From DATKWD01 sp963704815 (GTDB lineage: Bacteria; Actinomycetota; Acidimicrobiia; Acidimicrobiales; Salinilacustritrichaceae): a stretch of DNA of 64,000 bases. Each line of letters begins with the position of its first letter. Positions within the stretch are counted from its first letter, which is position 1. The DNA is taken from assembly GCA_963704815.1 (NCBI GenBank), contig CAVPHU010000010.1:372001-436000 (forward strand), read 5' to 3'. Shown here one piece after another: positions 18,844 to 26,796 of the stretch. The notes beneath the pieces were generated by a model. That model worked only from the letters and a program-made list of their open reading frames with translations. It was not told where the DNA came from and did no database searches. The position numbers and the translations under genes are program-made.

Positions 18844-19439
18844 GGCCTGTGGGGGTACCGAGACGGCCGGGTTGTCCGCAAGCAGCTCGTGATGGGCAGC
18901 GACCCGCCATCTTCGCCCCCATTGACTCTCGCGGCTCTCGCAAGGATCGAGGGACGGACGATGCCGTCGATCCTGGCCCGGGCGGCGCGCACCTGCTGCA
19001 CGCCTGCGGCGAGGGGGAGGTCGAGCTGTTCGGGCTGGAAGAAGATGTCGATGCCGTCGGGTCCGAGGGCGAGATGGCGGTAGTCGTGCTCGAGGGCCGC
19101 GTGAAGGGCGCCGGATCATGGGACAGCAACACGATGTCTCGGAGCGTCGTGAGCCAATCGGCGTCGGGCGTGAAGAGCTCGGCCGGCGCGATCAGCCGGT
19201 AGCCGCGAGGTCGAGGTTGGCGGTGGCGATGACCGGGTGGGGATGTGCCGCTCCTGCGAGGTGGCGGGTCAGGACACCGCCGGCGGCGGCGATCGACGGT
19301 GAGATCAGTTGGTAGCCGCGCACCGAATCGTCGGTGCGCGCCCCGACGACGCCATCGGTTCCGATGGGAAACCCCAGCGCCACCAGGTGCGTCTGGACCA
19401 CCTGAACCTGGGGCCACTGTCGCCGAGCTGGACTGCCAT
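18834..19439 (-). pseudogene. Peptidoglycan-binding-domain protein, broken by three single-base deletions
   Basis: ATG 19439 on the minus strand has a good AGAGGAA ribosome-binding site and starts MAVQLGDSGP. Adding back one base at about 19410 gives QVQVVQTHLVALGFPIGTDG, then VVGARTDDSVRGYQ, a PG_binding_1 repeat. A second missing base at about 19207 leads into RGYRLIAPAELF and TPDADWL. A third at about 19110 leads into ALHAALEHDYRHLAL, GPDGIDIFFQPEQL and on to a TAG at 18834. Each repair restores normal composition, and no other frame makes sense. The repaired protein would be about 200 residues. Its C-terminal half is not recognised. Three lesions in 300 bp mean either decay or poor sequence. 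Confidence 0.55.
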
Positions 19440-19544
19440 CGTCAGGTTCCTCTTCGTCGCCACGGCCATGGTCGCAGCGCCCGTCGCGACGCGCAACGCT
19501 TTCGACGAGCGCATGCGTGTGCAGAAAGATACGCACGGACATGA

Positions 19545-19550
19545 TAGAGT
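19545..19550 (+). promoter_or_regulatory. -10 element, leaderless promoter of vapB
   Basis: TAGAGT sits exactly 6 bp before ATG 19557, within a locally A/T-rich patch. No Shine-Dalgarno sequence precedes the gene. Confidence 0.5.
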
Positions 19551-19556
19551 CGACAC

Positions 19557-19787
19557 ATGCGTACGACGATCGAGTTCGAGGATGACACGGCGGCTGCCAT
19601 CGAAGAGCTTCGGCGATCCGAGGGGCTGGGCGTCTCCGAGGCCGTGAACGAGTTGGTTCGGCGTGGTCTCCTTCCGCGCGCGTCCAACAAGCGGTTCGAG
19701 CAACGGACGCAGACGATGGGTATGAAGATCGATGTGTCCAACGTCGCTGAGGCGCTCGACTTCCTCGAAGGACCGGATGCCCGCTAG
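19557..19787 (+). CDS. vapB: VapB-like ribbon-helix-helix antitoxin
   Basis: A 76-residue protein opening MRTTIEFEDD, a beta-strand typical of ribbon-helix-helix (CopG/VapB) DNA-binding domains. It continues with two helices (AAIEELRRSEGLG and VSEAVNELVRRGL). The C-terminal 30 residues (DVSNVAEALDFLEG) are the expected toxin-wrapping tail. It should bind and neutralise the PIN toxin encoded immediately downstream and repress its own promoter. The stop codon TAG shares its last base with the GTG of the toxin gene, so translation is likely coupled. Confidence 0.85.
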   Translation: MRTTIEFEDDTAAAIEELRRSEGLGVSEAVNELVRRGLLPRASNKRFEQRTQTMGMKIDVSNVAEALDFLEGPDAR

Positions 19788-20215
19788 TGCTGGTTGATGC
19801 GAACATCCTGCTCTATGCGGCCGACGATGGCAGCCCGTTCCACGAGCCGGCTCGAGCATGGATGGAGGAGGCACTGAACGGATCAAGACGCGTGGCGATC
19901 CCATGGATCTCACTTGCTGCGTTTCTTCGCATCTCCACGAATCCGAGGGCGAGCCGCGAAGCCCTTCAGCCGACCATCGCGTGGGCGATGGCCGAGGATT
20001 GGCTCGAGGCCGATCCAGTGTGGACGCCGGCGCCTGGCGCCGGGCACGCAAGCATCTTGGGTCGCCTCGTGACCGACATGGATCTGCGGGGCAACCTCGT
20101 GAGCGACGCGGTGCTGGCAGCGTTGTGCATCGAGTACGGCCTCGACATCGTGAGTGCTGACAGCGACTTCGCTCGCTTCACCCAGGTCACCTGGATCAAT
20201 CCCATCGCTGCGTAG
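19787..20215 (+). CDS. vapC: VapC-like PIN-domain ribonuclease toxin
   Basis: A 142-residue PIN domain. Acidic metal-binding residues are visible: D4 in MLVDAN, D107 in LVSDAVLAA, and D125/D127 in VSADSDFAR. The subgroup carries AAFLRISTNPR in place of the usual acidic helix motif, as in a VapC branch common in mycobacteria. VapC toxins cut tRNA or rRNA at specific sites; the target here is unknown. GTG 19787 overlaps the antitoxin stop by one base. The two genes make a complete, intact type II module. Confidence 0.88.
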   Translation: MLVDANILLYAADDGSPFHEPARAWMEEALNGSRRVAIPWISLAAFLRISTNPRASREALQPTIAWAMAEDWLEADPVWTPAPGAGHASILGRLVTDMDLRGNLVSDAVLAALCIEYGLDIVSADSDFARFTQVTWINPIAA

Positions 20216-20240
20216 GAAAGCGGATGCGTCGGCGTCGGCC

Positions 20241-20246
20241 TAGCGT
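20241..20246 (+). promoter_or_regulatory. -10 element before the cyclase-AAA leader ORF
   Basis: TAGCGT is followed by 7 bp and then ATG 20254, which opens an 18-codon ORF. The position predicts a leaderless transcript that starts on the small ORF rather than on the main gene. Confidence 0.45.
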
Positions 20247-20253
20247 CTGGCTC

Positions 20254-20310
20254 ATGGTGGCGATGTTCGCGGCTCGAGGTCGGCCGAGGATCGGTGGGCC
20301 GACACGATGA
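20254..20310 (+). CDS. 18-residue leader ORF coupled to the cyclase-AAA regulator
   Basis: ATG 20254 opens a short frame (MVAMFAARGRPRIGGPTR) that ends in TGA at 20308-20310, overlapping the ATG of the next gene in an ATGA arrangement. It lies 7 bp after a -10-like TAGCGT, so it would be the first ORF on a leaderless mRNA, and ribosomes finishing it would be placed on the downstream start. The main gene has no clear Shine-Dalgarno sequence of its own. The peptide is basic and may have no function beyond coupling. Its translation is inferred, not shown. Confidence 0.4.
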   Translation: MVAMFAARGRPRIGGPTR

Positions 20311-22994
20311 CCGAGGCAGCCTCGGACCTGACCTTCCTGTTCACCGACGTGGTGGGTTCGACGCGGTTGTGGGCCGAACATCCCGAGGCCATGGGCGCCG
20401 ACCTGGCCTCGCACGACGACATCATCCGCGGGGCGGTGGCCGACCACGGAGGGCTCGAGTTCTCGACGGCGGGCGACTCGTTCGCCGTGGCCTTCGAGTC
20501 GGCCGGCGCCGCGGTCGCCGCTGCCGTCGCCGCGGAGCAGGCCCTGGCCGGCCACGACTGGCGTGTGCCCGTCGGGGTCGAGGTTCGGATGGGCATCCAC
20601 CTCGGAGAAGCGCAGCGGCGCAATGACAACTTCTATGGCCCGACGCTGAACGAAGCCGCCCGCATCATGAGCGTCGGCCACGGCGGTCAGATCGTCGCGT
20701 CCGAGCCGGTGGCGGTGGCGGCTGGGGCCGCCGTGCGTCCGCTGGGAACTCACCGCCTCCGCGACCTGCCCGGCACGTGGGTGCTCCATCAGGTGGATGT
20801 GCCCGAGCAGCCCGTCGAGCACCCGCCGTTGCGATCGCTCGGCGAGAGCCGGTCGACCCTGCCGCAGCAGCGGTCGTCGCTGGTGGGTCGCACGCGCGAG
20901 ATCGACGATCTGCGCGAGGCGGTCCGGGCTCATCGCCTGGTGACGCTGCTCGGGCCTGGGGGAGCGGGCAAGACCCGCACCGCCGTCGAGGCCGCCGCGC
21001 GATCGTCGGCCGAGTTCCCGGGCGGGATCTTCTTCGTCGACCTCACGACCGTCGACGACGGCGCCGGCGTACCGGGCGCGTTCGTCGACGGCCTGGCCCG
21101 CGCCGTGCCGCCCGAGCGATCGCCCACCCAGCACGTGCTGCATGAGTTGGCTGGACGGCAGGCGTTGGTGGTGGTCGACAACTGCGAACACGTGGCTGAC
21201 GCCGTGGCGGCTCTGGTCGACGATCTCCTCGTGGCCAGTGCTGCGGTGCACGTGCTGGCCACCTCTCGCGTCGTGCTCGAAGTCGAGGACGAACACGCCA
21301 TCGTGTTGGAACCGCTGGCGAGTGATGCCCCCGATTCGCCCGGGGTCCGGTTGTTCGTCGAGCGGGCGCTGGCGGCCGATCGGTCCTTGGCCTTCGACGC
21401 GGGAGATCTCGACACGATCGCCCAGATCGCCACGAGTCTCGACGGCATGCCGTTGGCCATCGAGTTGGCGGCAGCACGTGCCCGGACGCTGGCGCCGTCG
21501 CAGATCCTGGCCAACCTCGGCGACCGGTTCCGTCTCCTGGTCGGGCACCGGCGGCGAGACCCACGACAGCGCACCCTCGAGGCCGCCATCGCCTGGTCCT
21601 ACGATCTGCTGGACGAACATGGCCAGCGAGCCTTCCGGGCGCTGTCGGCGTGCGCTGGGCCCTTCACCCTGGACACCGCGGCCCGCCTGCTCGACGAGGA
21701 CCAGGTGGGGGCGGCCGACGTGGTCGGTTCGCTGGTCGACCAGTCACTGGTGGAGGTGAGCGCGGCGAGCGAGACGGGGCGCGGCTACCGCCTGCTCGAC
21801 TCGTTGCGCGCCTTCGGCCTGGAGCAGTTGGATGCGCGTGGCGAGTTGGAAGCGGCGTTCACGGCGTTGGAGCGGGCGCTCATCCCGGATCACGACGACA
21901 TCGCGGCCGACTTCCTGGTGTTCACCGATGAGTTCTGTGACTGGACCGAGCTGAACGCACTCGAAACGGTCACCCGTCGAGCCGCGGCGACCCATGCCCT
22001 GCAGCAGGGTCGCTTCGACACCGCCGCACTGCTGATGTCCACGGCCACCTCGCCGGATGAACCGGGTGCGCACGGTCGGATGCTCGAACAGGTCGCCGAG
22101 ATCGGCAGGCACGCCGACGATCTCGGTGCCGGCGCGACGTTGGCGCAGACCATCACCACCGTCTGGCTCCAGACCTTCACCTATCAACTCGCGGAGGCGC
22201 TCGACACCACGGGCGCCGCGCTCGCCGCTCTCGCCGACGACGACCCCAATCGGCGTCTCATCGAGGCCTTTCACCTCCTGCCGATGACCGTGGTCGATCC
22301 CGAGTGGGTGGTCGCCGAAGCCGAGCGACTCCTGCCCCGTGCCATCGAGTGGGCCGGCGAGCCCTACGACTACGCGGTTGCCATGATGGCGTGTGCCAAT
22401 GCGGTGGCCTTGTTGGCCGATGAACGGATCGACGAGGCGTACGACAAGGCCCGTCTGGCCGTGCGCTGGGCTCGACCAGGCAGCGGCGTTCACGACACGG
22501 TGCTCCCCACACTGGTCTGGATGGAATACACCGAGGGGCTTGCCCACGGCCCCGAGTTCGACGTCGCCCAGGCGACGCCATGGCGCGACTACGCCCTGCC
22601 CCGAATCAACATCGCTGCGATCATGGCGGCTGATGCGTCGATCGAGGAGCGCGCTGCCCGGCTGTGCGAGCTGGCTCGCCGCCGGCCGCTTGGCGCCCAG
22701 ATGTACGAGGAGTCGTTGTACCTCGTGCCCTTCGCCTGGCTCGCCCTCGAGGAGGGCGACACGGATCGCGCGACGCAGCTCCTCGACGTGTTCGCAACCG
22801 TCGATCCGGGCAGCGGAACCGCCGGGGTTCGGGCGCTCGACCGCATCTCCCGCCAGACAACCGGCGAACCGGTCGCTCGCGAGGAGTTGCTGGCCCGGTT
22901 CCTCGATCCGGGCCTGCATGATCGTCTCGGCCCGGCGTGCCCGGCGACCCTGGCCGCCGAACTGGAGCGCTGGGACCAGCGCCTCGGCCGGTGA
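20307..22994 (+). CDS. Class III cyclase fused to STAND/AAA-type ATPase regulator
   Basis: An 895-residue signalling protein. Residues 1-165 form a class III cyclase domain (LTFLFTDVVGSTRLW, STAGDSFAVAF, GIHLGEAQ, YGPTLNEAARI). Residues about 195-470 form a STAND-type NTPase. Walker A is LLGPGGAGKTRTA (about 213-225), the Walker B-like motif is ALVVVDNCEHV, and a sensor stretch reads HVLATSRVVLEVEDE. GMPLAIELAAARAR follows, as in AfsR/LuxR-family regulators. The rest is helical and TPR-like with no recognisable C-terminal DNA-binding domain. It probably senses a ligand through the helical part and links nucleotide binding to cyclase activity; this is inferred from the domain order. It lies between VapBC and an initiator tRNA. 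Confidence 0.85.
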   Translation: MTEAASDLTFLFTDVVGSTRLWAEHPEAMGADLASHDDIIRGAVADHGGLEFSTAGDSFAVAFESAGAAVAAAVAAEQALAGHDWRVPVGVEVRMGIHLGEAQRRNDNFYGPTLNEAARIMSVGHGGQIVASEPVAVAAGAAVRPLGTHRLRDLPGTWVLHQVDVPEQPVEHPPLRSLGESRSTLPQQRSSLVGRTREIDDLREAVRAHRLVTLLGPGGAGKTRTAVEAAARSSAEFPGGIFFVDLTTVDDGAGVPGAFVDGLARAVPPERSPTQHVLHELAGRQALVVVDNCEHVADAVAALVDDLLVASAAVHVLATSRVVLEVEDEHAIVLEPLASDAPDSPGVRLFVERALAADRSLAFDAGDLDTIAQIATSLDGMPLAIELAAARARTLAPSQILANLGDRFRLLVGHRRRDPRQRTLEAAIAWSYDLLDEHGQRAFRALSACAGPFTLDTAARLLDEDQVGAADVVGSLVDQSLVEVSAASETGRGYRLLDSLRAFGLEQLDARGELEAAFTALERALIPDHDDIAADFLVFTDEFCDWTELNALETVTRRAAATHALQQGRFDTAALLMSTATSPDEPGAHGRMLEQVAEIGRHADDLGAGATLAQTITTVWLQTFTYQLAEALDTTGAALAALADDDPNRRLIEAFHLLPMTVVDPEWVVAEAERLLPRAIEWAGEPYDYAVAMMACANAVALLADERIDEAYDKARLAVRWARPGSGVHDTVLPTLVWMEYTEGLAHGPEFDVAQATPWRDYALPRINIAAIMAADASIEERAARLCELARRRPLGAQMYEESLYLVPFAWLALEEGDTDRATQLLDVFATVDPGSGTAGVRALDRISRQTTGEPVAREELLARFLDPGLHDRLGPACPATLAAELERWDQRLGR

Positions 22995-23019
22995 GCCTCG
23001 ACGACCGGCTGCACCCGGG

Positions 23020-23048
23020 TTGGCGTGAACGGCGGCGGCGGCTATCGT
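23020..23048 (+). promoter_or_regulatory. Promoter of the initiator tRNA gene
   Basis: TTGGCG (23020-23025), a 17-bp spacer and TATCGT (23043-23048) form a near-consensus housekeeping promoter 12 bp before the tRNA. Confidence 0.6.
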
Positions 23049-23059
23049 CATCGGTCCGC

Positions 23060-23136
<77 letters not shown>

Positions 23137-23141
23137 ACTAG

Positions 23142-23175
23142 AAGGCCCGGAACCAATGGTTCCGGGCCTTTGTGT
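23142..23175 (+). terminator. Rho-independent-type terminator after tRNA-fMet
   Basis: The 13-bp perfect stem AAGGCCCGGAACC/GGTTCCGGGCCTT with loop AAT begins 6 bp after the tRNA CCA end and is followed by TGTGTT. Confidence 0.8.
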
Positions 23176-23215
23176 TCTCATGCATGCCCCGGGCGTCTGA
23201 TCATATTCAAACGGA

Positions 23216-23221
23216 TATACT
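23216..23221 (+). promoter_or_regulatory. -10 element, leaderless promoter of the XRE/DUF6036 pair
   Basis: TATACT, close to consensus, lies 6 bp before ATG 23228. It sits in an A/T-rich patch unlike the surrounding GC-rich DNA, which fits a strong, autoregulated promoter. Confidence 0.6.
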
Positions 23222-23227
23222 GGAGTG

Positions 23228-23722
23228 ATGAACCCCATCGTGGCGGTCCGCACGGTTGTCGGCTGGACGCAAGCGCGTCTCGCCGCTGCTTCGGGTACGT
23301 CTCAGCCGACCATCGCCGCATACGAGTCGGGTACCAAGAGTCCGACGTGGCGGACCGTCTCGGCGGTCGCTGACGGAGCAGGTCTGGCCTGCTACCCCTT
23401 CGTCGGATCACCCATGAATCGTGAGGAAGCTCGCAGCCTGGCACTCCACGCGGCGATCGCCCGCCGACTGCACGATGACCCGATCAGCGTTCTCCGTCTT
23501 GCCCACGCCAACGTCGTGAGGATGCGGGACGCCAACCCGAACGCGTCCCGGCTCCTCGACGAGTGGGCACACATGCTCGACATGCCGGTGAGCGACATCG
23601 CTTCGCGCATGCTCGACCCCGGTCATCACGGGCGCGTACTCCGTCAGGTGAGCCCGTTCGCCGGCGTGCTGGCTGCCCACCAACGAGCAGAGGTCTATCG
23701 CTCGTTTCGGGGCGCAGCATGA
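23228..23722 (+). CDS. XRE-family helix-turn-helix protein, putative antitoxin
   Basis: A 164-residue protein. Residues about 5-60 form a Cro/C1-type helix-turn-helix (WTQARLAAASGTSQPTIAAYE, then SGTKSPTWRTVSAVADGAG). The C-terminal 100 residues are helical (ALHAAIARRLHDDP, LLDEWAHMLDM) and probably contact its partner. Its stop codon overlaps the ATG of the nucleotidyltransferase gene (ATGA). XRE regulators upstream of DUF6036 nucleotidyltransferases are a repeated arrangement in actinobacteria, seen as toxin-antitoxin-like. ATG 23228 is chosen over GTG 23225 from the leaderless -10 spacing. Confidence 0.8.
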   Translation: MNPIVAVRTVVGWTQARLAAASGTSQPTIAAYESGTKSPTWRTVSAVADGAGLACYPFVGSPMNREEARSLALHAAIARRLHDDPISVLRLAHANVVRMRDANPNASRLLDEWAHMLDMPVSDIASRMLDPGHHGRVLRQVSPFAGVLAAHQRAEVYRSFRGAA

Positions 23723-24255
23723 AGCGAGCCGACTTCGACCATGCGGTGCGAGCGGCAGGAGCCGTGCTCGGTGAGAACGAGATACTGGTCATCGGCAGCC
23801 AGGCGCTGCACGCATCATCGCCTGAGCCGCTCCCGCCCGAGGCCGAGCGGTCGGTCGAGGCCGATGTGGTCGCACTCGACGACCCCGACAGCACGAAGGC
23901 CGACCTCATCGACGGCTCGATCGGCGAGGCATCCATGTTCCATCAGAGCTTCGGCTACTACGCGCAAGGCGTGTCTGAAGCCACTGCGGTGCTCGCGGAC
24001 GGATGGCGTGATCGGTTGGTCCGCTACGAGTCACCGATGACGAACGGGGTCGTGGCTTGGTGTCTCGAGGTCCACGATCTGTGGCTGTCGAAGGCGGTGG
24101 CCTTCCGACCCAAGGACATCGAGTTCTGTGCGGCGGTTGCCGGTAGAGGGCTTGTGGATCGCAGCGTGCTCGACGCCCGACTCGACGATCTGGAGGTCGA
24201 CACCGATCGGTCCGAGCGAGTGCGCGACCTGATCTCTCGGCTGCTGCCGAGCTGA
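23719..24255 (+). CDS. DUF6036-like nucleotidyltransferase, putative toxin
   Basis: A 178-residue protein resembling the DUF6036 nucleotidyltransferase-fold family. The signature ENEILVIGSQALH (about residues 20-32) corresponds to the GS motif of the fold, followed by an acidic strand VEADVVALD (about 50-58) that should supply metal-binding residues. FGYYAQGV and CLEVHDLWLSKAVAFRPKDIEF are typical later blocks. Related folds (AbiEii, MNT, MenT) act as toxins by adding nucleotides to tRNA or proteins; whether this one does is not known. It overlaps its XRE partner by 4 bp and ends 139 bp before the HipBA fusion. Confidence 0.75.
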   Translation: MKRADFDHAVRAAGAVLGENEILVIGSQALHASSPEPLPPEAERSVEADVVALDDPDSTKADLIDGSIGEASMFHQSFGYYAQGVSEATAVLADGWRDRLVRYESPMTNGVVAWCLEVHDLWLSKAVAFRPKDIEFCAAVAGRGLVDRSVLDARLDDLEVDTDRSERVRDLISRLLPS

Positions 24256-24334
24256 CCGAGGATTGCCAGCCGGCGCTGCGAATCCTCGAACGGCCGATCC
24301 GACGGTCGCGTTGGGCAATCTCTCGATCGGAAGG

Positions 24335-24349
24335 TGCAATTTCATTGCA
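24335..24349 (+). promoter_or_regulatory. Palindromic operator candidate over the hipBA promoter
   Basis: The perfect inverted repeat TGCAAT-TTC-ATTGCA overlaps a -35-like TTGCAT (24345-24350), which is 16 bp from a -10-like TAGGAT (24367-24372). A related half-symmetric TGCAGAAATGCA lies at 24387-24398 over the start codon. HipB-type repressors bind such short inverted repeats upstream of their own genes, so autoregulation by the HTH domain of the fusion protein is likely. Confidence 0.55.
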
Positions 24350-24393
24350 TGTGAACCTATCCGGCGTAGGATGTCGGACGTGAGGATGCAGAA

Positions 24394-26052
24394 ATGCAAC
24401 GTTCTCTGCCGCTTCGGAACGCAATGATCGAAAATCACAACGCCAGTCTCGAAGAATGGGAAATGCGGATCGGCGAGCAGGTACGCGATCTCCGGCTGAG
24501 GCAGAATCTCACGCAACTCGAGGTGGCTCGCCGAGCGAACATCGACCGGACCACGGTTGGCCGGATCGAGAGCGGTCACGGTGGCAGCATCGCGTCACTG
24601 GTGCAGATCGCCAGAGCGTTGGACCGTGAGGCCTGGCTCGACTCGTTGGCTCCCCCGGTCCCGACGGTGAGCCCGATCGAGCAGCTCCGGGCCCAACGAG
24701 CGCGCCGACGTCAACAAGAGGAAGCGCGCCAGTCGGTCGTCGACCGCGCCATGACCTACACATCAGCCGAAGTCGTCGAGGTGCGTGCCTGGGATCGGAC
24801 CGTCGGAGCCATTGCACTCGACCCGGCAACGGGCTTCTATGCCTTCGAGTACGAACCCGACTGGGTCGCAACCGGCGAGCATCTGTCTCCGCTTCAGATG
24901 CCGAATCGGCCCGGCGTGTTCGTGTTCCCCGAGCTCTCGCCGCAGACGTTTCACGGCCTTCCAGCCACGATCGCGGACTGCCTTCCCGACCGCTTCGGGA
25001 ATGCGTTGGTCGACGCGTGGATGCAGGAGCAGGGCATCCGAACCGCCGACATCACGCCACTTGACCGGCTCACCTACGCGGCGAACCGAGGCATGGGAGC
25101 CCTCGAGTTCCACCCGCCAGCCGGCACTCGTTTCGACGACGTCACGGCGTTGCAGCTCGCCGACCTGGTCACTGCTGCGAGGGCGGCCCTCACCGGGAAT
25201 CTGGGTGAGGCTCCACGGGATGCGCTCCATGATCTCATCCAGGTGGGCACCTCTGCAGGCGGAGCGAGGGCCAAGGCGGTGGTCGCCTACAACCCGACGA
25301 CCGGGCAGATCCGCAGCGGCCAGCTCACCGCACCCGAGGGCTTCGAGCACTGGCTCATCAAGCTCGACGGAGTCGGCATCGATCCCACCCGCGAGAGCGG
25401 GATCCTGGCTGGGGGTGCGGGGTATGGACTCATCGAGTTCGCGTACCACCTGATGGCGTCGGCTGCAGGCGTGACGATGTCGGAGTGCAGGCTCCTGCCC
25501 GAAGGGCCGCGGACGCACTTCATGACCCGGCGATTCGACCGTCGCAACAGCGGCGAACGCGTTCACCTGCAGAGCCTGTGCGGCATCGCAGGCCTGGATT
25601 TCAACATGGCCGGCGCACACAGCTACGCGCAGTACATGAGCGTCATCGAACAACTCGGCATGGGTGTGGAAGCACGCGAACAAGCCTTTCGGCGGGTCGT
25701 CTTCAACATCGCCGCCGTGAATCGGGACGACCACACCAAGAACCTCGGGTTCCTGCTTCCTCAGAACGGCGAATGGGAGCTGGCACCGGCCTACGACGTC
25801 ACCCACGCTCACAACCCTTCAGGGCAGTGGACCGACGTGCACCAGATGAGTCTCGAGGGCAAACGTGAGGGCATCGATCTCAGCGACCTCCAGCGGTTTG
25901 CGGACCGGTTCCGTGTGCCGGGCTATCGAGCGGTCATCGCCGATGTGCTCGACGCCGTGGACCGATGGCCCGAGTTCGCAGAGGAGTCGAGGGTCGACTC
26001 GGCGACCGCGGCCCGCCTGGCTGCCGACATCGCCAGCGCGAGGCCGGGTTGA
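24394..26052 (+). CDS. hipA: Single-chain HipB-HipA toxin kinase (HTH fused to HipA)
   Basis: A 552-residue protein. Residues about 27-85 are an XRE helix-turn-helix (LRLRQNLTQLEVARRANIDR, TTVGRIES), as in HipB. The rest is a HipA Ser/Thr kinase: an N-subdomain-1-like region (about 120-210), GTSAGGARAKAVVAY (about 284-298), the catalytic NRDDHTKNLGF (N443-F453) and YDVTH (about 467-471) as the metal-binding motif. HipA kinases inactivate Glu-tRNA synthetase by phosphorylation and trigger growth arrest, normally held in check by a separate HipB. Here both are in one ORF with no free antitoxin gene. ATG 24394 follows GAGG with 7-bp spacing; ATG 24424 is an alternative. Confidence 0.88.
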   Translation: MQRSLPLRNAMIENHNASLEEWEMRIGEQVRDLRLRQNLTQLEVARRANIDRTTVGRIESGHGGSIASLVQIARALDREAWLDSLAPPVPTVSPIEQLRAQRARRRQQEEARQSVVDRAMTYTSAEVVEVRAWDRTVGAIALDPATGFYAFEYEPDWVATGEHLSPLQMPNRPGVFVFPELSPQTFHGLPATIADCLPDRFGNALVDAWMQEQGIRTADITPLDRLTYAANRGMGALEFHPPAGTRFDDVTALQLADLVTAARAALTGNLGEAPRDALHDLIQVGTSAGGARAKAVVAYNPTTGQIRSGQLTAPEGFEHWLIKLDGVGIDPTRESGILAGGAGYGLIEFAYHLMASAAGVTMSECRLLPEGPRTHFMTRRFDRRNSGERVHLQSLCGIAGLDFNMAGAHSYAQYMSVIEQLGMGVEAREQAFRRVVFNIAAVNRDDHTKNLGFLLPQNGEWELAPAYDVTHAHNPSGQWTDVHQMSLEGKREGIDLSDLQRFADRFRVPGYRAVIADVLDAVDRWPEFAEESRVDSATAARLAADIASARPG

Positions 26053-26261
26053 TCGGCCCGGACGGCCAGAAGCGCCTCAGCCTGAGGAGCAGTGTGCGAT
26101 CCCCGGAAGTGCTCTCCAGGTGGCCTCGGTCGATCGGTTCCCCGGTCGTCGGTCGGGTTCGCAGGTGCAGGGCGACGGAAGCTCCCCTCGAGTTCTCGAC
26201 CGGGATCATCTCCGACACCGCCGAGTGGATCAGCGAGCGTCCGAAGCTGGGCAAGAATGCG

Positions 26262-26678
26262 ATGATGAAGCCTGTACGCGTCGGAACGGCGACGGCGCTT
26301 GCCGGCCTCGCCGCGCTGCACACCGCTTGGGGGCTCGGATCATCATTTCCCTTCCGTGACCGGGCCACGCTGGCCGACACGGTCGCGGGCACCCGAACCG
26401 CCCCGCAACCCCGCGAGTGCTTTGCCGTCGCGGGGCTCCTGCTGACCGCGGCAGCCCTCGTGAGTGACGTTGCCGCGGTCCCGGTGACGGCCCGACGAGT
26501 TGGCGCGCTCGGCGTGGCGACGGTCCTCGGAGGGCGAGGCCTCCTCGGCATCGCGGGATTGACAGGCACGGTCGTGCCGTGGACGCCTTCGGATCGATTC
26601 ACGCGGCTCGACCGGCGCTTCTACGGCCCCCTGTGCCTCGCCCTCGCGGCTGGGGCAGCGGTTGCGGCATCCGAATGA
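26262..26678 (+). CDS. DUF3995-like integral membrane protein
   Basis: A 138-residue membrane protein with four predicted helices (ATALAGLAALHTAWGLG, CFAVAGLLLTAAALVSD, VGALGVATVLGGRGLLGIAG, YGPLCLALAAGAAVAAS). The conserved blocks LHTAWGLGS near the N-terminus and LDRRFYGPLCLALA near the C-terminus resemble the DUF3995 family of small membrane proteins of unknown function. Two adjacent ATG codons (26262, 26265) are possible starts; the frame is open further upstream, but that part reads as out-of-frame DNA. About 210 bp between the kinase and this gene hold nothing I can name. Confidence 0.65.
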   Translation: MMKPVRVGTATALAGLAALHTAWGLGSSFPFRDRATLADTVAGTRTAPQPRECFAVAGLLLTAAALVSDVAAVPVTARRVGALGVATVLGGRGLLGIAGLTGTVVPWTPSDRFTRLDRRFYGPLCLALAAGAAVAASE

Positions 26679-26796
26679 GCGCCGAGGGGCCCAGCTGCGG
26701 TCGGTGACAGGAACGGCGAGCACTGCGACGCCGGCCACGGCGCGAGAGATCATGAGCTCAACTCGACGACCTTCCCGGCCTGGGCGAAGCGGGTCG

